Under the pieces are notes generated by a model, which was not told the DNA's origin, made no database searches, and saw only the letters and a program-made list of their open reading frames with translations. From Bin87 sp965219925 (lineage in GTDB: Bacteria > Chloroflexota > Dehalococcoidia > Lucifugimonadales > UBA3495), in the NCBI GenBank assembly GCA_965219925.1, contig OZ244795.1, forward strand, positions 1,922,001-1,986,000: a DNA stretch of 64,000 nt. Direction: 5' to 3'. A program made the position numbers and the translations under genes. Below are positions 25,837 through 35,201 of this stretch, one piece after another. The first letter of the stretch is position 1; each line of letters starts with the position of its first letter.

Positions 25837-26898
25837 ATGATGGCACTGATTGACCTACGGAGTGATACCGTTACCCACCCCACCGATGAGATGCGCCGCG
25901 CAATGGCCGCCGCCGAGGTTGGCGATGATGTGTTTGGCGAAGACCCGACCATCAACGCCCTGCAGGAGCGCGCCGCCGACCTGATGGGACAGGAAGCGGG
26001 TTTGCTGACGGCAAGCGGGACGATGAGCAATCTGATAGCGGCGCTGGCCTGGTGCAGCCGTGGCGACGAGATGATTATGGGGCAGGAAGCCCACATGTTC
26101 TGGAATGAATCGGCGGGGCCGACTGCGCTGGCGGGAGCGCAAATCCGGCTGGTGCCCAACGACGTCAACGGTCGGATTTCGGCGCAGGACGTGGCCGCCG
26201 CCGTCCGGGACAGTTCCAACATTCATGTGCCGGCCACTACGTTAGTCTGCCTGGAAAACACCCACAACCGCTGCAGCGGCGGGGTGATGACTCCGCAAGA
26301 TACCAGGGAGGTGGTGGACGTTGCCCACGCCGCCGGCGCTGCGGTGCATCTGGACGGGGCGCGAATATTCAACGCGGCGGTGGCGCTGGAGGTGCCGGCC
26401 TCGGAGCTGACCAAAGACGTGGACGACGTGAGTTTCTGCCTGTCCAAGGCCCTTTCCTGTCCGGTGGGCTCGGTGCTGTGCGGCTCTGAGGAGTTTATCG
26501 GCAAGGCCCGCAAATGGCGGAAGATGGTTGGCGGCGGAATGCGTCAGGCCGGCGTGCTGGCGGCGGCGGGTCTGGTGGCGCTGGATACGATGGTCGAACG
26601 GCTGGCCGACGATCATGCCAACGCCCGCCGGCTGGCGGCCGGGCTGGCGAACGTTGACGGCCTGACCGTAGATGAAGATGGCATCCAGACCAACATCGTG
26701 ATATTTGAGGTTGACCGGGAGAAGGTTGGCGATGCCAGGGAGGTTATCGCCGCGCTGCGTGAAGACGGCGTATTGGTGAGTCACAGCCGCGATCAGGCTT
26801 TGCGCATGGTCACGCACCGTCACATCACGGCGGGCGACGTTGACGAGGCGCTTTCCCGCATCAATGGCACCGTGCGGCGGATGGCCGGAGCCGCATAG
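25837..26898 (+). CDS. ltaE: Low-specificity L-threonine aldolase
   Basis: This PLP enzyme splits threonine or allo-threonine to glycine and acetaldehyde. It has IDLRSDTVTHPT at the N-terminus, VGDDVFGEDPT, LDGARIFNA, and the PLP lysine in FCLSKALSCPVGS. At 353 residues it is full length. GGAGG sits at 25831-25835; the second ATG (25840) is equally possible. It stands 28 bp before nothing recognisable upstream and 60 bp before the next gene, which may be co-transcribed. Confidence 0.93.
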   Translation: MMALIDLRSDTVTHPTDEMRRAMAAAEVGDDVFGEDPTINALQERAADLMGQEAGLLTASGTMSNLIAALAWCSRGDEMIMGQEAHMFWNESAGPTALAGAQIRLVPNDVNGRISAQDVAAAVRDSSNIHVPATTLVCLENTHNRCSGGVMTPQDTREVVDVAHAAGAAVHLDGARIFNAAVALEVPASELTKDVDDVSFCLSKALSCPVGSVLCGSEEFIGKARKWRKMVGGGMRQAGVLAAAGLVALDTMVERLADDHANARRLAAGLANVDGLTVDEDGIQTNIVIFEVDREKVGDAREVIAALREDGVLVSHSRDQALRMVTHRHITAGDVDEALSRINGTVRRMAGAA

Positions 26899-26958
26899 GC
26901 TGGGCGGCGACGGACCCGGCTTCCGAGTTAGTCTGGATCATCATTATGGGGGCGCGCG

Positions 26959-27549
26959 ATGGCTGATTTCAGTATAGACCGCAGTACGACGGCGTTGCTG
27001 ATCGCCGATTTTTACGCCGAGGCGATGGGAACGCTGCCCCATGCCGTGGAGCGCGGTGTGGTGCAAAAAACGGTGGAGTTGCAGGCCGCCGCCCGGGAGG
27101 CCGGGATGATGGTGTGTTATTGCGCCACTGTTTTTCGGCCCGGCTATCCCGAAATCAGCGAACGGAATAAAACCTTCAGCGCCCGAAAAGCCTCGGGACA
27201 GCCGGCGGTATTCGATCCGGTGGCGGTGATTCATCCAGACGTGCGTCCCCGCGACGGAGAAGTGGTGGTGGGCAAGCACCGGGTCAACGCGTTGTTCGGC
27301 ACCGGACTGGATGTAGCGCTGACTGGCAACAATATCAACACGATAATACTGTTGGGATACGCCACCAGCGGGGTGGTGCTTTCGACCACCCGGTACGCCT
27401 CGGACCGGGATTACCGGCTGTTCATAGTTGCCGATTGTTGCGCCGATAGCGAGCCTGAGGTACACGATTTTCTGATCGGCCGCATTTTGAACCGGCAGGC
27501 CGAAATTGTCACCGCCAGCGAAGCGGTGGACGCAATACGTTCCAGCTGA
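26959..27549 (+). CDS. Isochorismatase-fold protein without the catalytic Cys
   Basis: The 196-residue cysteine-hydrolase-fold protein has the Asp (LLIADFYAEA) and Lys (VVVGKHRVNALFGT) of the catalytic triad. At the Cys position the sequence is GYATSGVVLSTTRYA, with Val instead of Cys. Similar subfamily members with SGVVLST are known and are annotated only by fold. It may be non-hydrolytic or use another mechanism. The gene follows ltaE on the same strand. No partner fixes its role. Confidence 0.78.
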   Translation: MADFSIDRSTTALLIADFYAEAMGTLPHAVERGVVQKTVELQAAAREAGMMVCYCATVFRPGYPEISERNKTFSARKASGQPAVFDPVAVIHPDVRPRDGEVVVGKHRVNALFGTGLDVALTGNNINTIILLGYATSGVVLSTTRYASDRDYRLFIVADCCADSEPEVHDFLIGRILNRQAEIVTASEAVDAIRSS

Positions 27550-27594
27550 ACCCGCTGAATTGCCGCTGCCTGAAGTGGCGGGAGGCGTTGCCCC

Positions 27595-28524
27595 ATGTTC
27601 CGGCGTTCCGATTCGCCAGTGGCCGATCTAACGGTTGAGGTGGCGAGCCAGCCATTGTATCCGGGGGACCTGCTTGATGCCGAGGTTGTGGTGACGCCGC
27701 GGCGGTCTTTTGTGGCGACGTTTGGATTGGCCAGGCTGTCGCAAAAAGAATTGCTGCGGATAGACTCGGCCCGTGAAGCAATGCCCTCCGGACCGCTGGG
27801 TCGCCGCCGGCGAGGCCCTGGTCAACAAGGCCCGTTTTCGGCCGACGTTGGTTTCGTTAAAGACACCGAAATGGAAGCCGGAGTTACGTATCGGTATCCG
27901 GTGCAGCTGCGACTGCCGTTGCAGGCGCCGCCGACGGTGAAGGGGAAGTACGCGCATATTACGTGGGAGTTATCCGCGTACGTGGAAGCAAAGGCGGACT
28001 GGGCTCCCCAAAGCGATGGGCTGTTGGCGAATCTGACGCAGGTGAAGGTAGGGAATGACACCCGTGAACTGGTGGTTTTTGCGCGCGCCGATTCGGCGGC
28101 GTTGGGTGGCGAGAGATTGCCGGCTACACCGGTGGCAACCCAGGATTATCGCCAGGTGCAGCTGGAAATCGAGCTGTTGACGGGACAGGTGGCCAACGGG
28201 GGCACGGTGGACGGCACGCTGCGGGTGCGGCCCCGAGAATCGTTTGCCGGCCGTGAACTCAAGGTTGAACTGTCGCGGTGGGAGAGGTGCGGTACCCGAC
28301 AATCTCGTACCGTGGAGGACGTTCAGGTGTTCCAGAGGCCAGCCCGACTGATCGCCGGGGACGAGACGAGCTGGGAGTTTCGCTTGCAGGTTCCCGACCG
28401 CCTCATGCCCTCGGTTCTGGCGCAGCACACCTTTGTGGGTTGGCAGGTGAAGGCATCGGTGGCAAGGCGGTTGAGGCCAGACCTGAACGTGGCGCAGTTG
28501 ATTCAGGTAATTACGTCGCCGTAG
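27595..28524 (+). CDS. Arrestin-fold / SpoOM-like protein
   Basis: The 309-residue protein is rich in beta strands. It begins DLTVEVASQPLYPGDLLDAEVVV, characteristic of arrestin-like N domains and of bacterial SpoOM-like proteins, and repeats the pattern in a C-terminal half (about residues 180-305). It has no signal peptide, no membrane segment and no catalytic motif, so it is probably a cytoplasmic binding or adaptor protein. GGGAGG precedes the ATG. The gene is 45 bp downstream of the isochorismatase-fold gene. The target is unknown. Confidence 0.6.
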   Translation: MFRRSDSPVADLTVEVASQPLYPGDLLDAEVVVTPRRSFVATFGLARLSQKELLRIDSAREAMPSGPLGRRRRGPGQQGPFSADVGFVKDTEMEAGVTYRYPVQLRLPLQAPPTVKGKYAHITWELSAYVEAKADWAPQSDGLLANLTQVKVGNDTRELVVFARADSAALGGERLPATPVATQDYRQVQLEIELLTGQVANGGTVDGTLRVRPRESFAGRELKVELSRWERCGTRQSRTVEDVQVFQRPARLIAGDETSWEFRLQVPDRLMPSVLAQHTFVGWQVKASVARRLRPDLNVAQLIQVITSP

Positions 28525-28605
28525 AGGCGCCCGTTTTAGCGCATCAGTGGCCTGAAGCCGCCAACAGCGACCTTCTCACCGGTGAGACCAACGGCATCAC
28601 CGGGG

Positions 28606-29961
28606 TCAGGAACTTCCCCACCAACGACGCAACCGTTCCGCGATGGCGGCTTCCGAACCCTGGTCGGATGGCTGGTAGTAACTTTGCCCGGCCAAGTTGG
28701 GCGGCAGGTATTGCTGGGGATCGAAGTGGCCTTCGTAGTCGTGGCTGTATTTGTATCCGGCGCCGTATCCCATTCCCCGCATCAGATCTGTTACCGCGTT
28801 GCGCAGGTGTAGAGGCACGGGTTCGTGCGGCTCTTTGCGAACTGCTTCCAGCGCGCGTTCCAGTCCCAGATAAGCCGCGTTGCTCTTGGGGGACGTGGCC
28901 AGATACACGGTGGCTTCGGCAAGAGGAATCCGGCCCTCGGGAAGGCCGATGAAATGGACGGCCTGCTGAGCGGCCACCGCCACCGGAAGGGCTCCCGGGT
29001 TGGCGAGCCCGATGTCTTCGGCGGCCAGTATTACCAGCCGACGGGCGATGAACAAGGGGTCTTCGCCGGCTTCCAGCATACGGGCCAGCCAGTACAGAGC
29101 GCCATCGGGCGATGATCCGCGCACCGATTTGATGAAAGCCGATATGGTGTCGTAGTGGCTGTCTCCGGCTTTGTCGTATTGAGGCGTGCGTCGCTGGAGG
29201 GCGTCGGAGATGGTGTCGATGGTGATGGTGCGTCGGCCCTGCGCATCGGGTTCGGCGGCGAGCGCTGCCATCTCCAGGGCGTTGAGAGCGACACGGGCAT
29301 CACCATTGGCGATGTTGACGAGATGGTTCAGAGCATCGGGATCGAGGGCTGGCGAAACACCGGCAAGTCCACGGCGGTGGTCGGCCAGGGCGCGGTTGAT
29401 GATGTCGGCAACCTGGTCAGCTTCCAGTGCGTACAGCGTGAAGACCCGACTGCGGGAGAGCAGCGGCGCGTTGACTTCAAACGACGGGTTTTCGGTGGTC
29501 GCGCCGATGAAAGTGATGGTTCCGTCTTCCACGTAGGGCAGAATCACATCCTGTTGGGCCTTGTTGAAGCGGTGGATTTCATCCACGAACAGGATGGTGG
29601 GCTGTTGGTACAGGCCCTGTCTTTCCCGGGCTTCTGCTACCGACCGACGCAGGTCGGCGACGCCGGAGGAGACGGCGCTGATAGGCTCAAAATGGGAGCG
29701 GGTTACGGTGGCGATCAGTCGGGCAAGGGTGGTTTTACCGGATCCCGGCGGCCCCCACAACAGGATGGACGGGACGCGGTCGGCGTCGATGGAACGGCGC
29801 AATACTTTGCCTTCACCCAGGATATGCTGCTGGCCCACGAACTCATCGAAGCTGGCGGGGCGCATCCGCTCAGCCAGGGGCGCGGTGTCCAAGGCGTGGG
29901 CCTGCCGGTCGTGCTCGAACAACCCTTCAGGATTGCCGCGAGGGTCTTGTTGGAAAAGCAT
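28606..29961 (-). CDS. rarA: Replication-associated recombination protein A (RarA/MgsA)
   Basis: This AAA+ ATPase acts at stalled replication forks. It has Walker A GPPGSGKTT, Walker B ILFVDEIHRFNKAQQD, sensor TTENPSFEVN and the arginine finger SRSRVF, then the C-terminal RarA tetramerisation domain (from about residue 265: SAFIKSVRGS, ILAAEDIGLANP, GYGAGYKYSHDYEGHF). At 451 residues it has normal length. It converges on the arrestin-fold gene 80 bp away. It is an independent gene with the restriction-enzyme-like gene upstream on the same strand. Confidence 0.95.
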   Translation of the reverse strand: MLFQQDPRGNPEGLFEHDRQAHALDTAPLAERMRPASFDEFVGQQHILGEGKVLRRSIDADRVPSILLWGPPGSGKTTLARLIATVTRSHFEPISAVSSGVADLRRSVAEARERQGLYQQPTILFVDEIHRFNKAQQDVILPYVEDGTITFIGATTENPSFEVNAPLLSRSRVFTLYALEADQVADIINRALADHRRGLAGVSPALDPDALNHLVNIANGDARVALNALEMAALAAEPDAQGRRTITIDTISDALQRRTPQYDKAGDSHYDTISAFIKSVRGSSPDGALYWLARMLEAGEDPLFIARRLVILAAEDIGLANPGALPVAVAAQQAVHFIGLPEGRIPLAEATVYLATSPKSNAAYLGLERALEAVRKEPHEPVPLHLRNAVTDLMRGMGYGAGYKYSHDYEGHFDPQQYLPPNLAGQSYYQPSDQGSEAAIAERLRRWWGSS

Positions 29962-30012
29962 TTGTCACGCTGAGGTATAGGTCAGTACCGTTGGGGTTAG
30001 CTTGGCAAGCCA

Positions 30013-30747
30013 TCAGCTGAATTGATTTATACCAAAACGCCGTTGGGCATCCACTAAGTCAACGGTCTCACATTGGCGATATAGCATAGCTAAGTTATCC
30101 GGTCGAACTCTTAAGGCCGTGCCGTGATTGCGAGGACTTCTACCCTCTGAGCGTTTGACATCAAATTCAACGGCTACTCTCCCGCTAAGTATCATCTCTG
30201 GAAATTCCGTGCAACGGGGGCTGGCGTAAAATTTTGCCTCCTCATAAATCACCCGGCGACTTTCCGAACGTCCGGTAACCGAAAGAAGGCGACGTAGCTT
30301 GTAGACCAGTGAATTGATGAGCTCATCCTTCAACCATCCTGGTGCCATCAATTCGTCCATATCAGGGTGGCACAGGCGTAGAAATTCGCCATCGTCTGCG
30401 ATATAGAAACCTCTGTTAGAGGGGTTGTTACCCTTGATTGTGTGCCCAAAGGCAGTTCTTCCGGCAGAGTCTGGCCACCCGAAATTATCAAGAAGATAAT
30501 CTAAATGGCCAGTTGGTTTAGCTTCTAGCGAAAAAAGCGTAACCTGAGCAGTTTTGTCGCTGTGGAACTTCACTTCCCAGCGCCCACCGTCAGGCGTATC
30601 CGAACTGTCGGCTTTAAAGCCCAGTAATTCCTGCAAGAAAACGCCAGGAGCTCCTGTACCATTGTACTTTTCTGGGATGTCATACCAACCATGCGTCAGA
30701 ACGCTTGATATACGTTGGCACAGTTCCTTATCGCTGATAGTAGCCAA
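30013..30747 (-). CDS. MvaI/BcnI-family restriction endonuclease, orphan
   Basis: The 244-residue protein has the MvaI/BcnI pattern: KYNGTGAPGVFLQELLGFKA (GTG..G..LE.LLG), then DTPDGGRWEVKF with the D...ExK metal-binding catalytic residues, and VTLFSLEAKPTG. Family members cut CCNGG or CC(A/T)GG-type sites. No DNA methyltransferase lies beside it, so either protection comes from elsewhere or it acts on particular DNA. The start is TTG 30747 with GGGGGA upstream. AT-rich base use between GC-rich genes suggests recent acquisition. Confidence 0.75.
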   Translation of the reverse strand: MATISDKELCQRISSVLTHGWYDIPEKYNGTGAPGVFLQELLGFKADSSDTPDGGRWEVKFHSDKTAQVTLFSLEAKPTGHLDYLLDNFGWPDSAGRTAFGHTIKGNNPSNRGFYIADDGEFLRLCHPDMDELMAPGWLKDELINSLVYKLRRLLSVTGRSESRRVIYEEAKFYASPRCTEFPEMILSGRVAVEFDVKRSEGRSPRNHGTALRVRPDNLAMLYRQCETVDLVDAQRRFGINQFS

Positions 30748-30776
30748 GACAATTCCCCCTTTTGCGTTGGGCTAGA

Positions 30777-31805
30777 TCACTTCGTTTCACTGTTGCGGAA
30801 GTGAGGCATGACTTCTTCGGCAAACAGGTGCATCGAACGACCCACCGCCTCGTTGCTGAGTACACCGCCGATATTGAACCAGCACATGAACTCCTGGGCA
30901 TCGTACTTGTCATTGAAGGATTCCAGCCTTTCGATCACCTGCCGGGGCGTTCCGATTGCTCCCAGTTCGTTGTGGATGTCGTCGTAGGTTAGCTGGCTGG
31001 CGCGGGATGAGCCGCGGGAATTGTTCTGCATACTCCGGAGGGTGCCGAGGTAGTTGTTAACGGTGGGGGCGAAATTGGCCCTGGCTTCGTCGGCGGTTTC
31101 TGCGACATGGACCGGTACGTTGACGACGACCTTTACCGCCGACGGGTTGTGGTTGTGTTCAGCGAGGGTCTCCCGGTATATGGCGAGACCGTTGCTGACT
31201 CCCTCCACGGTGATGATCATGGGCGTTACCAGGATGTTGTGGCCGAGGCTCCCCACCAGGGGGAAGGTGTCGGCGCCGTTGGATGCCACGTACACGGGCG
31301 GATGGGGCTGCTGGATGGGCCTGGGTTCGACGCGGGCGCCTTCGGCATGGTAGAACCGACCTTCATAATCCAGCTGTTCTTCCGTCCAGGCGCGGAGCGT
31401 CATTTCCAATCCCTCGATGAAGCGATCGTTGCGCTCCTCGATGGGGATACCGTAACCGCGGTAGTGGTTGGGATTGGAACCTCGACCGATTCCGAAAATG
31501 GCCCGGCCACCGGAAAGCACGTCCAGTGTTGCCACTTCTTCGGCGATCCGCAGGGGGTGATGCAGGGGCAGCAGGTTGACCGCGGTGCCCAGCATGATGC
31601 GGCTGGTGGTTTGTGACAGCGCCGATGCCATCAGGAGGGGGGCGGGCATGACCGAGAAACGCCTGGCAAAATGCAGCTCGGCCAACCAGGCCATGTCATA
31701 GCCAAGCTCGTCGGCCAACTGCACTTGAGACATGACGTCGGCGTACCGGGCGGCGGGGGATTGATCCTCGCCACAGGGGATTTGATAGAAGACTCCGAAC
31801 TGCAT
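30777..31805 (-). CDS. Luciferase-like (LLM class) flavin monooxygenase
   Basis: The 342-residue protein has the bacterial-luciferase fold: N-terminal MQFGVFYQIPC, then DELGYDMAWLAELHF, LGTAVNLLPLHHPLRIAEE, and GGRAIFGIGRGSN, typical FMN-binding loops of F420/FMN-dependent LLM enzymes. It probably oxidises an organic substrate with reduced flavin and oxygen. Its substrate is unknown; expansion of this family is described in SAR202 Chloroflexota. The ATG has CGGAG upstream. A relative lies at 51779-52912. Confidence 0.88.
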   Translation of the reverse strand: MQFGVFYQIPCGEDQSPAARYADVMSQVQLADELGYDMAWLAELHFARRFSVMPAPLLMASALSQTTSRIMLGTAVNLLPLHHPLRIAEEVATLDVLSGGRAIFGIGRGSNPNHYRGYGIPIEERNDRFIEGLEMTLRAWTEEQLDYEGRFYHAEGARVEPRPIQQPHPPVYVASNGADTFPLVGSLGHNILVTPMIITVEGVSNGLAIYRETLAEHNHNPSAVKVVVNVPVHVAETADEARANFAPTVNNYLGTLRSMQNNSRGSSRASQLTYDDIHNELGAIGTPRQVIERLESFNDKYDAQEFMCWFNIGGVLSNEAVGRSMHLFAEEVMPHFRNSETK

Positions 31806-31879
31806 TTTTGATTACTCCGGAAATGGCGCCGCGGACGTGGGGGATACTGGCCTGGTTGGCCCGATCTTATCGAGAGATA

Positions 31880-33460
31880 TTACAGAGGGATATTGCCGTG
31901 CTTTTTCGCCGGCAGGGTGTCGCGTTTGTTTTGCAGCATCTCCAGCGCGCGAATGATAACGGGCCGCGTTTGGGCCGGATCGATAACGTCATCAAGGTAG
32001 CCGCGATTGGCTGCGACGTAGGGGTTGGTAAAGCGCTGCTGGTAGTCGGTTATCAGTTCGGCGCGGCGGTCGTCGGGGTTGTCGGCGCGCGCGATTTCCT
32101 CCCGGTAGATGATGTTGACGGCGCCGTCCGGTCCCATCACGGCGATTTCGGCGGAGGGCCAGGCCAGGTTGACGTCGGATCGCAGATGCTTGCTGCTCAT
32201 CACGATGTAGGCCCCGCCGTAGGCCTTGCGCGTGATGACGGCAACCTTGGGCACGGTGGCCTCGGCGTAGGCGTAGATTAGCTTGGCGCCGTGGCGAATG
32301 ATGCCGCCGTATTCCTGCTCGGTGCCGGGCATGAACCCGGGAACGTCGACCAGCGTGACCAGCGGCACGTTGAAACAGTCGCAGAACCGCACGAATCGGG
32401 ACGCCTTGGCGGAGGCGTTGATGTCGAGGACGCCGGCCAGGAACGCCGGCTGGTTGCCTACCAAGCCGACGGTGCGGCCGCCCATCCTGCCGAACCCGAC
32501 CACAATGTTGGGGGCATAGGTGGACTGGACTTCCATGAATTCTTCGTCGTCCACGATGCTGTAGATAACCTCACGAACATCGTACGGGCGGTTGGGCTCC
32601 GGCGGCACGATGGCGCGCAGGGAGTCGTCGGTGCGGTCGGCGTTGTCAGCGGTGCGATAAACGGGGGGATCATCGAGATTGTTCAGTGGCAGGAAGCTGA
32701 CCAGCCGGCGCACTTCCGCCAGACAGTCCTCTTCGGTGTCGTAAACGAAATGCGCCACACCGCTGCGGGAACCGTGGGCATCGGCGCCGCCCAGCTGGTC
32801 GTGGGTAACGTCCTCTCCGGTTACGGCCCGCACCACGTCGGGGCCGGTGATGTACATTTGCCCGGCACCGCGCACCATGAAGATAAAGTCGGTGATGGCC
32901 GGAGAATAAACCGCGCCACCTGCCGATGGCCCCATGATTACCGAGATTTGCGGAACGACGCCGGAATACATGGTGTTGCGCAGGAATATGTCGCCGTAGG
33001 CGGCGAGGCTCAGCGCGCCTTCCTGGATGCGGGCGCCTCCGGAGTCGCAGATGCCGATCATCGGGCAACCGGTTTTGGCGGCTAGGTCCATGACCTTGCA
33101 GATTTTTTGTCCGACCACTTCGGAGAGGGAGCCGCCGAACACGGTGAAGTCCTGGGCGTAGGCGAATACCTGGCGCCCGTCGATATTGCCGTATCCGGTG
33201 ACTACCGCGTCACCGAGGACGGTGCGGTCGGCGAGGCCGAAATCGGTGGTTCGGTGGGTGACGAAACGGTCGATTTCCTGGAAAGTGCCTTCGTCCATCA
33301 GGACAGCGAGGCGTTCGCGGGCCGTGAGTTTGCCGCGCTGGTGCTGCTGGTCGATACGGTTCTGGCCACCGCCCAGTCGGGCCTGTTCACCAAGCCGGAT
33401 CAGGTCGTCCAGGTTTTGATCGGTGATTTGTTCGTGATTGGTGGACAAGGCGACCTCCAT
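31880..33460 (-). CDS. Acyl-CoA carboxylase carboxyltransferase (beta) subunit
   Basis: The 526-residue protein is of the propionyl/acetyl-CoA carboxylase beta or methylmalonyl-CoA decarboxylase alpha family. It has crotonase-like halves with GGSLSEVVGQKICKV, SGGARIQEG, MGPSAGGAVYSPA, VDVPGFMPGTEQE and KAYGGAYIVMSS. It transfers carboxylate from biotin to acyl-CoA. No biotin carboxylase partner is nearby. The start at 33460 gives normal length; a TTG at 33520 would add 20 residues including CPYCG, which I regard as less likely. It is divergent from folP. Confidence 0.92.
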   Translation of the reverse strand: MEVALSTNHEQITDQNLDDLIRLGEQARLGGGQNRIDQQHQRGKLTARERLAVLMDEGTFQEIDRFVTHRTTDFGLADRTVLGDAVVTGYGNIDGRQVFAYAQDFTVFGGSLSEVVGQKICKVMDLAAKTGCPMIGICDSGGARIQEGALSLAAYGDIFLRNTMYSGVVPQISVIMGPSAGGAVYSPAITDFIFMVRGAGQMYITGPDVVRAVTGEDVTHDQLGGADAHGSRSGVAHFVYDTEEDCLAEVRRLVSFLPLNNLDDPPVYRTADNADRTDDSLRAIVPPEPNRPYDVREVIYSIVDDEEFMEVQSTYAPNIVVGFGRMGGRTVGLVGNQPAFLAGVLDINASAKASRFVRFCDCFNVPLVTLVDVPGFMPGTEQEYGGIIRHGAKLIYAYAEATVPKVAVITRKAYGGAYIVMSSKHLRSDVNLAWPSAEIAVMGPDGAVNIIYREEIARADNPDDRRAELITDYQQRFTNPYVAANRGYLDDVIDPAQTRPVIIRALEMLQNKRDTLPAKKHGNIPL

Positions 33461-33569
33461 GCGCAATGCTATCAAACGGCCACAGTATGGGCAACTTTGC
33501 TCATGTGGCAAGGTGGTCAACTGGATTCAGGCATATAATGGATGCCAGGGGTTACCCAGGTGAAGATCG

Positions 33570-34448
33570 GTGTCGGAAATTGATTGCAGCAATTCGATGG
33601 TGAGCGGACGGAAAGCGTCAGCAGGGGCGGGCCTGTTCCAGTGGGGGCGACGCACCTACGTAATGGGAATCATTAATCTGACTCCCGATTCCTTTTCGGG
33701 CGACGGGTTGGCTGCCGACGTGGATTCGGCTGTTACCCTGGCTGTGCAGATGGAAGCCGACGGCGCGGACATCATTGATATAGGCGCCGAATCGACGCGA
33801 CCGAGCGCGTCGCCGGTGTCGGCTGCTGAGGAACTGGAGCGGTTGATGCCCGGTCTGGAGGCGGTGTGTGCGGCAGTAAAGATACCGGTCAGCGTCGATA
33901 CGTACAAAGCATCGGTGGCCGCTAGGGCGATTGACGCCGGGGCCTCGATCATCAACGACGTTTGGGGGTTCCTGGCAGACGGCGAAATGGCGCGGGTGGC
34001 CGCCGGCGCCGGCGTGCCGGTGGTGCTCATGCACAATCAACGGGAAGCCCGATACCATGATCTGGTGCCGGATGTAATCGAGGGGTTGAATCGGAGCGTA
34101 TCCGTAGCCACCGGGGCCGGGGTTGATGAGGGCAACATCATTGTCGATCCGGGGATCGGATTTGGGAAAACCGCCGACCATAACCTGGAATTGCTACGCC
34201 GACTCCCCGAGATCAAGGGGATGGGCTTTCCGATGTTGTTGGGTGTATCCCGAAAGTCCACCATCGGTCGCGTGTTGAACCTGCCGGAGGACGACCGGGT
34301 GGAGGGGACAGCCGCCGCGGTGTCGTTGAGCATAGTTGGGGGCGCCGATATCGTGCGGGTGCATGACGTGAAGCAGATGGTTAGAGTCGTACGCATGACG
34401 GACGCTGTCCTGCGCGGATGGAGGCCCGAGGAGTGGCAGAGTCGGTAA
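33570..34448 (+). CDS. folP: Dihydropteroate synthase
   Basis: This enzyme joins p-aminobenzoate to dihydropterin pyrophosphate in folate synthesis. The TIM barrel carries YVMGIINLTPDSFSGDG, the DIGAESTRPSA loop, IINDVWG, DPGIGFGKT and LLGVSRKSTIG, all expected pterin or pABA contacts. It has 292 residues. The start is GTG with AGGTGA at 33558-33563. The end overlaps folK by 31 bp, so the two folate genes form an operon. Confidence 0.95.
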   Translation: MSEIDCSNSMVSGRKASAGAGLFQWGRRTYVMGIINLTPDSFSGDGLAADVDSAVTLAVQMEADGADIIDIGAESTRPSASPVSAAEELERLMPGLEAVCAAVKIPVSVDTYKASVAARAIDAGASIINDVWGFLADGEMARVAAGAGVPVVLMHNQREARYHDLVPDVIEGLNRSVSVATGAGVDEGNIIVDPGIGFGKTADHNLELLRRLPEIKGMGFPMLLGVSRKSTIGRVLNLPEDDRVEGTAAAVSLSIVGGADIVRVHDVKQMVRVVRMTDAVLRGWRPEEWQSR

Positions 34449-34948
34449 TTACCTACCTGAGTCTGGGCAGCAATATGGGGGATCGGCTGGCGGCGTTGCA
34501 AGAGGCCCTGCAGATTCTGGACGCGGAACCGCTGCTACGGTTGGTGATCTGTTCTTCGGTTTACGAAACTGAACCGTGGGGGGTGGTGGACCAACCGGCA
34601 TTTTTGAATCTGGCGGCGGGCTTTGCAACGGAATTGACCCCCCTGGAGCTGTTGATCAAATGCCAAAACGCCGAGAGCAGCGTTGGCCGGGTCGCGAGCT
34701 ACCGTTGGGGTCCACGCCTGATCGACGTGGATATTTTGTTGTATGGGAACCGACAGGTGACAGTGGTTAAACCCGATCTGCAAATTCCCCACGCCAGAAT
34801 GCGGGAGCGGGCGTTTGTTCTGGCGCCGCTGGCTGAAATTGCGGGGCACGTGGAAGTTCCGCCGGACGGCGCAAAAATAGACGACCTGCTGGGACGGCTG
34901 AGAGCCACGGAAGGGGTAACGCGTTGGGGTCAGGTTACCCGCTCCTGA
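34418..34948 (+). CDS. folK: 2-amino-4-hydroxy-6-hydroxymethyldihydropteridine pyrophosphokinase
   Basis: HPPK transfers pyrophosphate from ATP to the pterin that FolP uses. It has YLSLGSNMGDR, SSVYETEPWGV and the signature RWGPRLIDVDILLYG, then IPHARMRERAFVLAPL. It is 176 residues long. It overlaps folP; the ATG at 34418 or a GTG at 34433 may be used, since GAGGAG lies just before the GTG. The substrate channel logic agrees with the folP neighbour. Confidence 0.93.
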   Translation: MEARGVAESVITYLSLGSNMGDRLAALQEALQILDAEPLLRLVICSSVYETEPWGVVDQPAFLNLAAGFATELTPLELLIKCQNAESSVGRVASYRWGPRLIDVDILLYGNRQVTVVKPDLQIPHARMRERAFVLAPLAEIAGHVEVPPDGAKIDDLLGRLRATEGVTRWGQVTRS

Positions 34949-34964
34949 TGGTTGGCGGAAGCGC

Positions 34965-35078
34965 GTAACTGTTCACGTTTAAGGGGACGAAAGCGGGTTG
35001 CAGCGGAAATGCGGTACTTGGTTGCCCCTCCACAAGAGCCCGAATATCTTGCAGATCCCCGCAAGTCTGAACGGTTAC
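34965..35078. mobile_element. MITE-like element, IS66-like ends, copy C (inverted)
   Basis: This 114-bp copy begins GTAACTGTTCACGTTTA and ends CTGAACGGTTAC. Its inside is the reverse complement of copies A and B, so the orientation is opposite. No matching 8-bp duplication is seen. It lies between folK and an SMP-30 relic, in the 34949-35550 spacer, which otherwise holds only the relic. Confidence 0.7.
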
Positions 35079-35201
35079 AGTCAGTGTCCGCCGTGATGAT
35101 GCGCTCCGCGCCCCAAGTACGTCTTCCGTATACACCGGCTCTACGCGGTCGTGCATCAACTCGCCGAAACTCTCCAGAACCTCCCTTCCCAGCGCCCATA
35201 G

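Noticed and set aside
33461..33520. A 20-residue N-terminal extension of the carboxylase subunit containing CPYCG
   Set aside because: It starts at a weak TTG and has no ribosome site; homologues begin near the ATG at 33460. It was kept only as an alternative.
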